In this document: positions 53,685 through 62,166 of the stretch, one piece after another
Numbering within the stretch: the first letter of the stretch is position 1
Layout of the letters: the number at the start of each line of letters is the position of its first letter
Origin: Bacteroidota bacterium
Lineage (GTDB): Bacteria > Bacteroidota > Rhodothermia > Balneolales > HLUCCA01
Reading direction: 5' to 3'
NCBI GenBank assembly: GCA_020832235.1
Contig: JAFIEZ010000003.1
Span: 397,350 to 461,349 of the forward strand
DNA length: 64,000 bases
Position numbers and translations under genes: made by a program
The notes under the pieces: model-generated
The model's database searches: none
What the model was told of the DNA's origin: nothing
What the model saw: only the letters and a program-made list of their open reading frames with translations

Positions 53685-56214
53685 CTATTAACTTGTCCCC
53701 TTTCTTTTCACGGTCTTCCCTTCTCTTCTGATCTGACCACCTTCTTACAATTGAGAAAGAAAAGCCGATCATTAACAAGATAGTACCTAACCAGACAACT
53801 GAAACAAAGGGTTTTTTCTCGATAGTTAATAGAATCCAATCTTTCTGCTCAACGACTCTGATACCTGAAAGTTCAAGCTCTATTTCTTCGGAATTTGGAT
53901 TTACATTAGTAAAACGTAGTTCCATTGAACTATCGCTAATGGTTTCAACAGGCGCAAAGGTCACATTTTGTCCATTTTCTCTAATGATAGCAAATGTTGG
54001 CTTCACATTCTTCGACTCGCCGGATACCCTATCTGTAAGTGTCAACAGAGCCCTAACTGCGATTGTAGCATTTTCAGGATATTCTTCGGAATCCATAAAT
54101 TCAAAGTCGCTGAATGACAGAACATAGTTATCAACCGTAATTGAGCTGCCTCTTTTAACTCGTACTGTTCGCGTTACGAACTCTCCATATTCATCGTATA
54201 CCGAGGAAGCGACATTTTCGGTGATTGGCGAAAACTGTCCCTGCGTCCAGTTGTCGAATTCTCTGTCAACCATATATGACCCTGCTACATAAGCATAAAT
54301 ATCGCTGAATAGCCCCATTCTTACATGTGGGTCAACTGTCCAGCTTACATTTCCACCCATGGAGTTAGCGAGCATTGGATACAAAACAGGCTGAATGTAA
54401 AAGGTTCTATTGTTTCTTCGTGTGTCTATGATACGTAATGTATATTCCTGCTCACCGGGACGGTTTCTTTCAGTAATTTGGGCATCTACAAAGGTAACTA
54501 AGTAACGGTCGTCAATCAGCTTTGGCTCATCCTTGAATAATTCAATCATATTGATAGTTTGGATGACAGGAAAACCATCCGAATCAATTACATCCCCCCT
54601 CAAAACAGCCTGATTATACCTTCGCGTTTCATCGTCAAGCATAGGTCTGTCGAAAGCAGCGCCCATAAACCCAATCAGCATCACAGCAAAGCCAACGTGA
54701 GTTAGGGTTCCACCAATCATTCTGGGCTTTTTTCGGTATATATCTACCATCAGCCAACCATTGCCGATTAAGGCAAAGAAAGAGGCCAATAAATAGAGCA
54801 TGAAAACTGGATTGCGAATATCTCCCAGAACAATTGTAATGACGGTTACAACGGAGGCAACAACAGTAGGCCATGTTAAGTGGGATGCTAGTGTTTCGGC
54901 ATTATCTATCTTCTTCCACCACAGGTACTGTGTAACAACAGTCATCACTGATATAAGTATGGCAAATGGAATTGACCAGTTATTGTAAAATGACATTTCC
55001 GGTGGTGTGGGATGATCCACAAACAGGCGACCAATAATTGGTGAGCTCGTCCCTAGAATAATGACTAGACCCGTCAAAAATAGAACAAGAGCACCCGAAA
55101 ACATCATGAACTCTTTACTCAAAATAGGGTCTTCCCTTTCTTGACTGGGCATTTCCCTGTAACGCATTACAAACAATACAACAGCTACTATAATCATTGT
55201 AAACATGAACATTAGTAACTGGTTATACAGGCCTAAATCAACAAAACTATGCACGCTCGATTCGCCTAACACGCCGGATCTTGTTAAAAATGTCTGATAA
55301 ACAACAAGTACATAAGCCAGAATAGCAAAAATGATAGATGCCTTTTTCGAACTGGCACTACGCCGTTGAACTAGCATCGTATGTATACCTGCAACGCCAA
55401 CAATCCAGGGGACCAATGAAGCATTCTCAACGGGGTCCCAAGCCCAATACCCTCCAAATGAGAGCGTCTCATAAGCCCAGTATCCACCTAAAAATATGGC
55501 TATCAGCAACGACAAGTTTGCACCTAGAGCCCACGGCAATGCAGGGTAAATCCAGTCTTGATATGCCCTGCGCCATAATGCTGCAAGTGCAAATGCATAT
55601 GGGATAGTCATCATTGCAAAGCCTAGAAATATGAATGGAGGATGAATCACGATCCACGGGCTTCTGAGCAAATCATTTAATCCGCTTCCATCTGCGGGGA
55701 CGAAGTCTGGGTTAGTTTGCCAAACAGGCAGATGTGGCATTTGTTCCTGCAAGGTTCTGAATGGGGAAGCGCCAATATGTACTCCAAATACTTCAACTCC
55801 TAAAATCATCATCAGTAGGAAAAACTGCGTTATAGAAAAGAAAAACAGCATCGGAGAACGGTAGGTCGGGCTTGTCCATTTTATAAGCGCAATACCCACC
55901 AAAAATGACATGATAATCCAAAGCATGAAGCTTCCCTCCTGACCACTATAGTAGGCTGCAGCCAGGTAGGTAGCGCTTAGATCCAGACTAGTATAGTTAT
56001 ATACATAGTAATACTGGAATTGATGGGTGAAAAGGAGATACAGTAAAATGCCGGATGCAGCAGTTAGAAAGATTCCCTTAAGAATAAAAAAAGTATGTCC
56101 TAGCGTACTTGTTCTTTTCGAAGGATTTCTACTATCAATGTAATAGAATACAATGGCAAAAATACTACTGATAAAAGCCAACATAATGAGGCTTTTCCCA
56201 ATTATTCCAATCAT
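53662..56214 (-). CDS. ccmF: Cytochrome c-type biogenesis protein CcmF
   Basis: This 850-residue, roughly 15-helix protein has the canonical tryptophan-rich WWD motif SFGGYWAWDPVENASLVPW and the flanking histidines of a haem-handling protein, plus a large periplasmic domain in the C-terminal third (about 525-810) and a final helix. CcmF attaches haem from CcmE to apocytochrome c. It overlaps ccmE by 4 bp and the DUF5683 gene by 23 bp, giving a tight operon ccmC-D-E-F-DUF5683-truA. Confidence 0.96.
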   Translation of the reverse strand: MIGIIGKSLIMLAFISSIFAIVFYYIDSRNPSKRTSTLGHTFFILKGIFLTAASGILLYLLFTHQFQYYYVYNYTSLDLSATYLAAAYYSGQEGSFMLWIIMSFLVGIALIKWTSPTYRSPMLFFFSITQFFLLMMILGVEVFGVHIGASPFRTLQEQMPHLPVWQTNPDFVPADGSGLNDLLRSPWIVIHPPFIFLGFAMMTIPYAFALAALWRRAYQDWIYPALPWALGANLSLLIAIFLGGYWAYETLSFGGYWAWDPVENASLVPWIVGVAGIHTMLVQRRSASSKKASIIFAILAYVLVVYQTFLTRSGVLGESSVHSFVDLGLYNQLLMFMFTMIIVAVVLFVMRYREMPSQEREDPILSKEFMMFSGALVLFLTGLVIILGTSSPIIGRLFVDHPTPPEMSFYNNWSIPFAILISVMTVVTQYLWWKKIDNAETLASHLTWPTVVASVVTVITIVLGDIRNPVFMLYLLASFFALIGNGWLMVDIYRKKPRMIGGTLTHVGFAVMLIGFMGAAFDRPMLDDETRRYNQAVLRGDVIDSDGFPVIQTINMIELFKDEPKLIDDRYLVTFVDAQITERNRPGEQEYTLRIIDTRRNNRTFYIQPVLYPMLANSMGGNVSWTVDPHVRMGLFSDIYAYVAGSYMVDREFDNWTQGQFSPITENVASSVYDEYGEFVTRTVRVKRGSSITVDNYVLSFSDFEFMDSEEYPENATIAVRALLTLTDRVSGESKNVKPTFAIIRENGQNVTFAPVETISDSSMELRFTNVNPNSEEIELELSGIRVVEQKDWILLTIEKKPFVSVVWLGTILLMIGFSFSIVRRWSDQKRREDREKKGDKLIDENEAYT

Positions 56215-56612
56215 ATAGCTGACTCCGCCGCGGTCATTTCGAGAGACTGATCATTGTATTTTGAAGGGCATTTAACCAACATATCATCTGAATAAAAAAT
56301 GTTGTTTTTCATTGTTCCTTTAACAACAAGCTGAATTGCGTCTTCAAAGTTCTGTGGTTTTGCGTTGTTGTAGACAACTCTCCTCACATTTCCTGCCTCG
56401 TCTTGCATGTAAAAATTGAAACTTCGAGATTGGCTATTGAACCCATGCGGCTTATCTCTGACCCATGTACCTATTACATAAGTAGAAGATCCGGATCTAT
56501 AGGCAGCTTCTTCAAAGTTAACGTATGTTCCAATACTACCACTGAAATTGTAAAGTACCAGAGATGTAAACGCTACCATGAAAATAATTCCAAAGATTAA
56601 ACGTGGTTTCAT
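56211..56612 (-). CDS. ccmE: Haem chaperone CcmE, Cys-type variant
   Basis: The 133-residue protein has an N-terminal anchor helix (about 5-24) and the CcmE OB-fold (VIGTWVRDKPHGF, VVKGTMKNNIFYSDDMLVKCPSKY). The haem-binding position is Cys115 in CPSKY rather than the usual histidine in HXXXY; CXXXY variants are known from Desulfovibrio and archaea. It accepts haem at the outer face of the inner membrane and hands it to CcmF. It overlaps ccmD-like and ccmF genes by 4 bp each. Confidence 0.92.
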   Translation of the reverse strand: MKPRLIFGIIFMVAFTSLVLYNFSGSIGTYVNFEEAAYRSGSSTYVIGTWVRDKPHGFNSQSRSFNFYMQDEAGNVRRVVYNNAKPQNFEDAIQLVVKGTMKNNIFYSDDMLVKCPSKYNDQSLEMTAAESAI

Positions 56613-56869
56613 AATTCAATATTTTTTTGTGTCGAAAACTCTTTTTCGAGGCGTGTAATTTTTTTATCGGTAATAAATAGATAAACCAAAAGCGTAAACC
56701 ATATAATCAAGCTAATTCCAAGTACAACAAATATCATGTCGTTAGATGTCATTAGTCTAGAAAATGCATTTTCGTTTGCCTGGTACCCTTCCCAAATTTC
56801 GGAATACACCTGAGTTAACGTATCTGCAGATGCGGTTGCAAACAGAAAGATTAAAAGTATGAGATTCAC
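56609..56869 (-). CDS. CcmD-like small membrane protein
   Basis: This 86-residue protein has a signal-like N-terminus, one clear helix (MIFVVLGISLIIWFTLLVYLF) and a charged C-terminal helix (TDKKITRLEKEF). Size, topology and place between ccmC and ccmE identify it as a CcmD-like component that helps release holo-CcmE from CcmAB-C. Sequence alone would not be enough. It overlaps ccmE by 4 bp. Confidence 0.8.
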   Translation of the reverse strand: MNLILLIFLFATASADTLTQVYSEIWEGYQANENAFSRLMTSNDMIFVVLGISLIIWFTLLVYLFITDKKITRLEKEFSTQKNIEL

Positions 56870-56875
56870 GAAGTA

Positions 56876-57547
56876 TTATCCTTGCTGAAGTTTATTTTGT
56901 TGATGTTTGTATTCCAGCTTTTGAGTTCTGTACGTAAGATCATAAAGCCACATTCCCAATCCTATAAAACCTATGACTGCAGGGTAAAAAATTACTCGCA
57001 GTTCAGGGGCTGTCATATCGCTGAAAGCTGGGTTTCCGTCTGCGCCCGGATGTAAGCTTGGGAGCTGGCGAGGTATGATATAGAGTAAAAAAGGTATAGT
57101 AGTAGCTGCAAAAATGTTAAATACTGCGGAAACCTTTGCACGCTTCTTTTCATCTGTAAATGCACTTCTCAATACGAAATAACCTACATAAATCATCATT
57201 GCCATCGCCGACATATTAATTTTTGGCTCAGCGAAAGTCCACCATGTTCCCCAGGTGAACCTTGCCCATAACGAGCCTGTTAACAGTCCACAGATTCCAA
57301 ATATGACACCAACTTTAGTGACGGATGCGGCTTTGATGTCAAAATCAATATTTTCTGACGATAAATATCTCAGACTATGTACTACACCAATAAAGAAGCA
57401 AACACTCATTGTCATCCACATAGGTACGTGCAAGAATAGATTTCGAGCAGTTTCCTCAAGTATGGGTATCATGGGAATCCGTAAAAGGAACCCAACAATT
57501 AGAACAAGTGTAAGCCAGATGGCAACGGCTATTTTCCAGATTTTCAA
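56876..57547 (-). CDS. ccmC: CcmC-type haem-handling membrane protein
   Basis: The 223-residue protein has six membrane helices and the two haem-ligand histidine regions (NLFLHVPMWM and PSLHPGADGN). The WWD-like loop reads WGTWWTFAEPKINMS; the usual aspartate-arginine part (WDXR) is changed to AEPK. CcmC loads haem onto CcmE. It opens the operon; ccmA and ccmB are not upstream. The preceding 133-bp divergent gap shows no clear promoter. Confidence 0.9.
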   Translation of the reverse strand: MKIWKIAVAIWLTLVLIVGFLLRIPMIPILEETARNLFLHVPMWMTMSVCFFIGVVHSLRYLSSENIDFDIKAASVTKVGVIFGICGLLTGSLWARFTWGTWWTFAEPKINMSAMAMMIYVGYFVLRSAFTDEKKRAKVSAVFNIFAATTIPFLLYIIPRQLPSLHPGADGNPAFSDMTAPELRVIFYPAVIGFIGLGMWLYDLTYRTQKLEYKHQQNKLQQG

Positions 57548-57680
57548 GATGATTCCGTCTTGCTTATGTTAATTACACAATTAATATACGAAGCTCCCTC
57601 TAGAAGTCTTAGAAATTTCGGTACAAAATCGGCATATTTGAGCATTCAATAGTCATTTATAACGTCAGGATAACATACTA

Positions 57681-58193
57681 ATGTCAGATTTCGGTCAATC
57701 AATTACGCTAAAAACTGAATGGCGATATTATCGCAAACTCTTGTTAATTAGCATACTACTAATTCCCGTCTATGGTATAGGCCTTCTTTTTTTGATTCTA
57801 TTATCAGTGAAATTGGCAACAATGAAATACCAGATAAGTAGTTCAGGTGTATCACATGGTAACACCTTTTTACCTTTTTCATCAGTAAAAACGGTGAAAG
57901 TTGAAGACTTCAGAGTCCTGAAAAGCGGTAACATTGCCACCGTTGTAGTAACTGGCAATAACACTGTATTGAAACTTTACGGCGTTCGCGATGCCTCTGC
58001 TCTTCAAGTAAAAATTGAAAACGAAGTGCAAGCACTCATAGAGCGGCAAAGATTAGAAGAACGGTTAAATAGAAAAAATGAGCCCATGCCCGCTGGAAAC
58101 ATGGAGCGCCTTAATGATCTGGTTGGGCTCTGGCAACAAGGGCTGATTACGGACCAGCAATATGAAGAAGAGAAAAAAAAGATGATAAGCTAG
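57681..58193 (+). CDS. PH-like domain membrane protein with C-terminal SHOCT motif
   Basis: The 170-residue protein has a hydrophobic hairpin (about 19-47), a bacterial PH-type beta domain (about 48-118: KYQISSSGVSHGNTFLPFSSVKTVKVEDF) and a C-terminal SHOCT segment (ERLNDLVGLWQQGLITDQQYEEEKKKMI). SHOCT motifs often accompany oligomerising or nucleic-acid-associated proteins; function here is unknown. An AGGATAAC sequence precedes the ATG. It is the last gene before the ilv leader. Confidence 0.8.
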   Translation: MSDFGQSITLKTEWRYYRKLLLISILLIPVYGIGLLFLILLSVKLATMKYQISSSGVSHGNTFLPFSSVKTVKVEDFRVLKSGNIATVVVTGNNTVLKLYGVRDASALQVKIENEVQALIERQRLEERLNRKNEPMPAGNMERLNDLVGLWQQGLITDQQYEEEKKKMIS

Positions 58194-58255
58194 CAGATAA
58201 AAAATTATACTATTTTTTAAAAAAGCGCTTTCATAACTTAAATATATTGAAAATA

Positions 58256-58312
58256 ATGGTATTAGTATTCATGCTATTTAGTCTAATTGTTCATATTGGT
58301 CTTATTAAATAA
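58256..58312 (+). CDS. Possible branched-chain-rich leader peptide (18 residues)
   Basis: The ATG at 58256 opens MVLVFMLFSLIVHIGLIK and a TAA. Ten of 18 residues are Val, Leu or Ile, as in known ilv leader peptides. No clear ribosome-binding site precedes it, and it lies upstream of the TATGTTTG element, so it would need another promoter. It could be chance in AT-rich DNA. Confidence 0.3.
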   Translation: MVLVFMLFSLIVHIGLIK

Positions 58313-58359
58313 AGGCTGACGTGTGTAAATGTGAAATAGTCCTTAAAAAAATAACTATT

Positions 58360-58367
58360 TATGTTTG
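58360..58367 (+). promoter_or_regulatory. Candidate -7 element of the ilv operon
   Basis: TATGTTTG matches TAnnTTTG exactly. It would start a transcript near 58374, leaving a leader of about 417 bases that includes the 51-codon ORF. No TTG is found at the usual -33 spacing. Confidence 0.4.
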
Positions 58368-58429
58368 ACTCAATGCGTTAAATAGCATACTCTATGTGTA
58401 GAGTTTAATATCTACTTATAAAGAATACA

Positions 58430-58585
58430 TTGATCATTCAGACCTTAAATAAAGAAAACACCAACAAACTGCCGCACGTCCCGGTAGCGCGAGCACTTTA
58501 TGTTGAAGTCTTTAAGTATTCTACAATTGTAGACTTTATTATTCTATCAGGAATTCTACTAATTAGCCTACTTATTCTAAGCTAA
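58430..58585 (+). CDS. Small ORF with Ile/Leu-rich C-terminus, possible ilv leader or small membrane protein
   Basis: Starting at a TTG (58430) the ORF codes 51 residues and ends at TAA 58583-58585. The first 30 residues are polar (NKENTNKLPHVPVARALYVE), and residues 33-51 contain six Ile, six Leu and one Val (FIILSGILLISLLILS at the end). That could be translated as an attenuation sensor, or be a single-span membrane peptide. A ribosome-binding site is not obvious. It lies 205 bp before ilvB, within the leader predicted from the TATGTTTG element. Confidence 0.4.
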   Translation: MIIQTLNKENTNKLPHVPVARALYVEVFKYSTIVDFIILSGILLISLLILS

Positions 58586-58592
58586 AATTAAC

Positions 58593-58654
58593 GTCATTCC
58601 TGACTGCCTATCTATAAAATATGATGTAGCGTTTTCGGGAGTGACTTCCGAAAC
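58593..58654 (+). promoter_or_regulatory. Alternative-pairing RNA segment before ilvB
   Basis: Segment 58593-58600 (GTCATTCC) can pair over eight positions with 58638-58645 (GGAGTGAC, one wobble). The overlapping segment 58633-58640 can instead pair with 58646-58653, a hairpin with a 5-base loop and one G-T pair. The options exclude each other, as in attenuators, but no T tract follows either stem. Confidence 0.3.
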
Positions 58655-58790
58655 CAACCACAAAAAACCACGTGAATTACATCAATTATCATAACGCAAG
58701 AATAGCTTGCACTAGCAGGAATTTACTTAAGCGTAAATACTGCGATAATTGTTGTTTCATGAAACATCTATAGCAACAACACTTAGAATC

Positions 58791-60554
58791 ATGTCAACGC
58801 ATCAAACAACCAATACGAAGAGTTACATTGCTGATAAACAAAGCAATAACGGTCATGCCGACGACCATTTTGTCGAGTTGACCGGTGGCGAAATACTAAT
58901 TCAAGCTTTACTTGATCAGAAAGTAGAAGCACTATTTGGTTATCCCGGCGGTGTTGTGCTAGGGGTTTACGATGTGATCTTTAAAAATCCTGAACTTCGA
59001 CACATTCTTGTCCGGCATGAACAAGGTGGAACGCATGCTGCCGACGGTTATGCAAGAGCAACGGGCAAAGTTGGGGTTGCACTTGCCACTTCGGGTCCTG
59101 GAGCTACCAATACAGTGACTGGTATTGCAACTGCTTTTATGGATTCTATACCCATGGTCGTATTCACCGGACAAGTACCGTCTTCAATGATTGGTAATGA
59201 TGCATTCCAAGAAGCCGATATAATTGGTATAACCAGGCCAATAACGAAACACAGCTACTTAGTGAAAGATGCCAACGAACTGGGTGACATTATAAAGGAA
59301 GCTTTTCACATAGCTGCATCAGGTCGCCCGGGACCTGTTGTAGTTGATTTGCCAAAAGACATGTTATTTACCAAGGGCAAATACTATCCATATCGCCAGC
59401 CCAGGTTTAGAGGTAGTTATCGCATTAAGCAGGATGCACAACAGGCCATTAAAGATGCAGCCGCATTGCTTATGACGGCTAAACGCCCGCTTATATACGC
59501 TGGTGGAGGAGTGGTAACAGGAGAAGCATGGCAAGAGCTTCGCGATCTTGCTTTTAAAACCGGTGCGCCTGTAACTACCACATTGATGGGACTTGGAACA
59601 TTCCCGGAATCAAACTACCAATCACTCGGGATGTTAGGGATGCACGGTACATGGGCTGCAAATATGGCAATCCAGGAGTGTGATGTACTGGTTGCCGTTG
59701 GAGCAAGATTTGATGACCGTGTTACTGGCAGAGTTCCTGACTTCTCAACCAAATCAAAAAAGATCCACATTGACATTGATCCGGCCTGCATCAACAAAAA
59801 TGTTTTTGTTGAGGTGCCAATAATTGGTAACGTAAAAGAAGTGTTGCCAGAAATCACAAACCTTGTCAGTGAAATCGATACGAAACAATGGTTTGTTCAA
59901 ATTGATGAATGGAGAAAAACGCATCCGTTACGTTATAAGCAAAAAGACGGAGAAATTGCTCCTCAATACATGATACAGAAAATTTCAGACGTAACTAAAG
60001 GAGAGGCAATTGTAGTAACTGATGTAGGTCAACATCAGATGTGGGCTGCACAATATTATCAATACAACCATACCAGATCGTGGATTACTTCAGGTGGCCT
60101 GGGTACTATGGGTTTTGGTTTTCCTGCTGCTATGGGAGCTGCTGTAGGTTGCCCTGACCGACCCGTAATAGCAATTGTAGGTGATGGTGGATTTCAGATG
60201 ACGTCTATGGAACTTGCTACTGCCGTGGAACAAAAGCTTCCGGTTAAGATAGCCATTATGAATAACGGATATCTGGGAATGGTTAGGCAATGGCAGGAGC
60301 TTTTCTACGGCGGACGATACTCCAGCTCTGACTTGGATGTGAGCAATCCAGACTTCGTAAAATTAGCCGAAGCATATGGTGCCATTGGCTTGCGCGCAAC
60401 AACCCCTGAAGAACTCGATTCTGTTCTAAAACAGGCTATGGAGATTACCGACAAACCGGTAGTTATGGATATTTGTGTGACGAAAGAGGAAAATGTATAT
60501 CCAATGATACCTCCCGGGGCTGCTGTTCATGAAATGGTAGACACTGAAGACTAG
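58791..60554 (+). CDS. ilvB: Acetolactate synthase large subunit
   Basis: From the ATG at 58791 the protein is 587 residues. It has [13 protein letters not shown], the catalytic glutamate region [21 protein letters not shown], the FAD segment [15 protein letters not shown] and the thiamine-pyrophosphate motif [18 protein letters not shown]...NN. It joins two pyruvates to acetolactate or pyruvate with 2-oxobutyrate to acetohydroxybutyrate. An ATG-less extension to 58749 lacks homology. It heads ilvB-ilvN-ilvC-cimA-leuA. Confidence 0.97.
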   Translation: MSTHQTTNTKSYIADKQSNNGHADDHFVELTGGEILIQALLDQKVEALFGYPGGVVLGVYDVIFKNPELRHILVRHEQGGTHAADGYARATGKVGVALATSGPGATNTVTGIATAFMDSIPMVVFTGQVPSSMIGNDAFQEADIIGITRPITKHSYLVKDANELGDIIKEAFHIAASGRPGPVVVDLPKDMLFTKGKYYPYRQPRFRGSYRIKQDAQQAIKDAAALLMTAKRPLIYAGGGVVTGEAWQELRDLAFKTGAPVTTTLMGLGTFPESNYQSLGMLGMHGTWAANMAIQECDVLVAVGARFDDRVTGRVPDFSTKSKKIHIDIDPACINKNVFVEVPIIGNVKEVLPEITNLVSEIDTKQWFVQIDEWRKTHPLRYKQKDGEIAPQYMIQKISDVTKGEAIVVTDVGQHQMWAAQYYQYNHTRSWITSGGLGTMGFGFPAAMGAAVGCPDRPVIAIVGDGGFQMTSMELATAVEQKLPVKIAIMNNGYLGMVRQWQELFYGGRYSSSDLDVSNPDFVKLAEAYGAIGLRATTPEELDSVLKQAMEITDKPVVMDICVTKEENVYPMIPPGAAVHEMVDTED

Positions 60555-60600
60555 GGCCTTTTGAGTTAGATAAACAGGGTAAATAAAACAGGAAACAATC

Positions 60601-61119
60601 ATGTCTACAGAAACGAACGCGGTCGTAGAATCAAACCATATTATTACGATAAAGGTGAGTAACAGCTTTAACGCTTTATCACGAATTGCCGGTTTATTTA
60701 GCGGCAGAGGATTTAATATCGACTCAATTAGTATCGGGGATTCCGAAATACCGGAATTGGCTAGCTGTACAATCACAACACATGGCGATACCAGAATAGT
60801 AGAACAAATAACACGACAACTTGATAAACTAGTTGATGTAGAAGAAGTTAACGATTTGACTAGTGTACCTCATGTGTCCAGAGAACTTGCGCTAATAAAA
60901 GTATCGGCGCCTGCTGAGGTTCGATCTGAAATTATGCAAATAGCCAATATATTCAGATCAAATATAGTTGATATTAGTCCTGTCACACTTACGATTGAAC
61001 TTACGGGTAACAGGAACAAAATTGATGCATGTATAAGTATGCTGCGTCCTTTTGGACTCAAAGAGGTATCACGCACGGGAATGATAGCCATGTTGCGAGA
61101 ATATCAGGGTGAAGTTTAG
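60601..61119 (+). CDS. ilvN: Acetolactate synthase small (regulatory) subunit
   Basis: The 172-residue protein has an N-terminal ACT domain (ITIKVSNSFNALSRIAGLFSGRGFNIDSISIG) and the C-terminal ALS small-subunit domain (RELALIKVSAPAEVRSEI, DISPVTLTIELTGNRNKIDA). It stimulates IlvB and gives valine feedback inhibition. It lies 46 bp after ilvB and 44 bp before ilvC. A GGAAAC run precedes the ATG. Confidence 0.96.
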   Translation: MSTETNAVVESNHIITIKVSNSFNALSRIAGLFSGRGFNIDSISIGDSEIPELASCTITTHGDTRIVEQITRQLDKLVDVEEVNDLTSVPHVSRELALIKVSAPAEVRSEIMQIANIFRSNIVDISPVTLTIELTGNRNKIDACISMLRPFGLKEVSRTGMIAMLREYQGEV

Positions 61120-61163
61120 AATTACCTATTAATTGATTGATTAACACTAAATAAAGAAATACG

Positions 61164-62153
61164 ATGAAATTGTTTTATGATTCCGACGCTGATTTGTCAG
61201 TACTGAAAGGAAAAAAAGTAGCCATTATCGGTTATGGTTCTCAAGGTCACGCTCATGCTCTCAACTTACATGAAAGCGGTATTGATGTTGTAGTGGGTCT
61301 GAAAAAAACCAGTAAAAGCTGGGCTAAGGCCGAATCTGACGGACTTCAGGTAAAAGAAACTTCTGAGGCAGCAAAACATGCAGATATAATTATGATTCTG
61401 ATACCAGATCAAAATCAATCTGCTGTTTATGATGCAGATATTAAACCCAATCTACAAAAAGGAAATGCTTTAGTGTTTGCTCACGGATTTAATGTGCATT
61501 TCAACCAAATAGTCCCTCCTGCTGATGTTGATGTATTTCTTGTTGCGCCTAAAGGTCCCGGACATTTGGTTCGCAGAGTTTATCAGGAAGGTAAAGGAGT
61601 ACCCTGCCTGTTTGCAGTCCACCAAGATGCGACCGGTAAAGCCCGTGAAACTGCCCTGGCTTATGCAAAAGCGGTTGGAGGTACTCGGGCAGGTGTAATT
61701 GAAACTACATTCGAAGAAGAAACCGAAACAGATTTATTCGGTGAGCAGGCCGTTCTTTGTGGAGGCGTTACGGAGTTAATAAAGTATGGTTTTGAAACAT
61801 TAGTAGAAGCTGGATACAAACCTGAAGTAGCTTATTTTGAATGCCTGCACGAGTTAAAACTCATAGTTGATTTGTTTTACGAAGGTGGTATTGCTGGAAT
61901 GTACTATTCAGTTAGTGAAACAGCGGAGTATGGTGGTATGACTGTTGGACCTAAAGTAGTAGATCCTGCTACGAAAGACAGAATGAAAGAAGCTCTTCGA
62001 TACATTCAAAGTGGTAATTTTGCTAAAGAATTTATCCTCGAAAACCAGGCAAATCAACCTGTATTAAACGCAATGAGGCGCGAGCACGACCGACATCAAA
62101 TTGAAGAAGTTGGACGTCAGCTTCGCCCAATGATGAGTTGGATAAAAAAATAA
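61164..62153 (+). CDS. ilvC: Ketol-acid reductoisomerase (class I)
   Basis: At 329 residues this is the short class I form. The NADPH fold has [16 protein letters not shown] and the beta2-alphaB loop GLKKTSKSW, and the knotted C-terminal domain has the Mg2+ ligands around [11 protein letters not shown] and [12 protein letters not shown]. It isomerises and reduces acetolactate to dihydroxyisovalerate. Operon position 13 bp before cimA. Confidence 0.97.
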   Translation: MKLFYDSDADLSVLKGKKVAIIGYGSQGHAHALNLHESGIDVVVGLKKTSKSWAKAESDGLQVKETSEAAKHADIIMILIPDQNQSAVYDADIKPNLQKGNALVFAHGFNVHFNQIVPPADVDVFLVAPKGPGHLVRRVYQEGKGVPCLFAVHQDATGKARETALAYAKAVGGTRAGVIETTFEEETETDLFGEQAVLCGGVTELIKYGFETLVEAGYKPEVAYFECLHELKLIVDLFYEGGIAGMYYSVSETAEYGGMTVGPKVVDPATKDRMKEALRYIQSGNFAKEFILENQANQPVLNAMRREHDRHQIEEVGRQLRPMMSWIKK

Positions 62154-62166
62154 ACGGGTATATATA

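Larger units (their letters stand above)
58194..58790 (+). other. Long leader/intergenic region before ilvB
   Basis: This 597-bp stretch is the largest gene-free gap. It holds a perfect palindrome AAAGCGCTTT (58222-58231), an 18-codon ORF (58256-58312), a TAnnTTTG match TATGTTTG (58360-58367), a 51-codon ORF (58430-58585) and two mutually exclusive stem options between 58593 and 58654. No T-box sequence or T-tract terminator is seen. Its size before a branched-chain amino-acid operon suggests a regulatory leader. Confidence 0.55.

Noticed and set aside
58586-58790. T-box or other named riboswitch before ilvB
   Set aside because: No T-box sequence, no T-tract terminator; only weak alternative stems.
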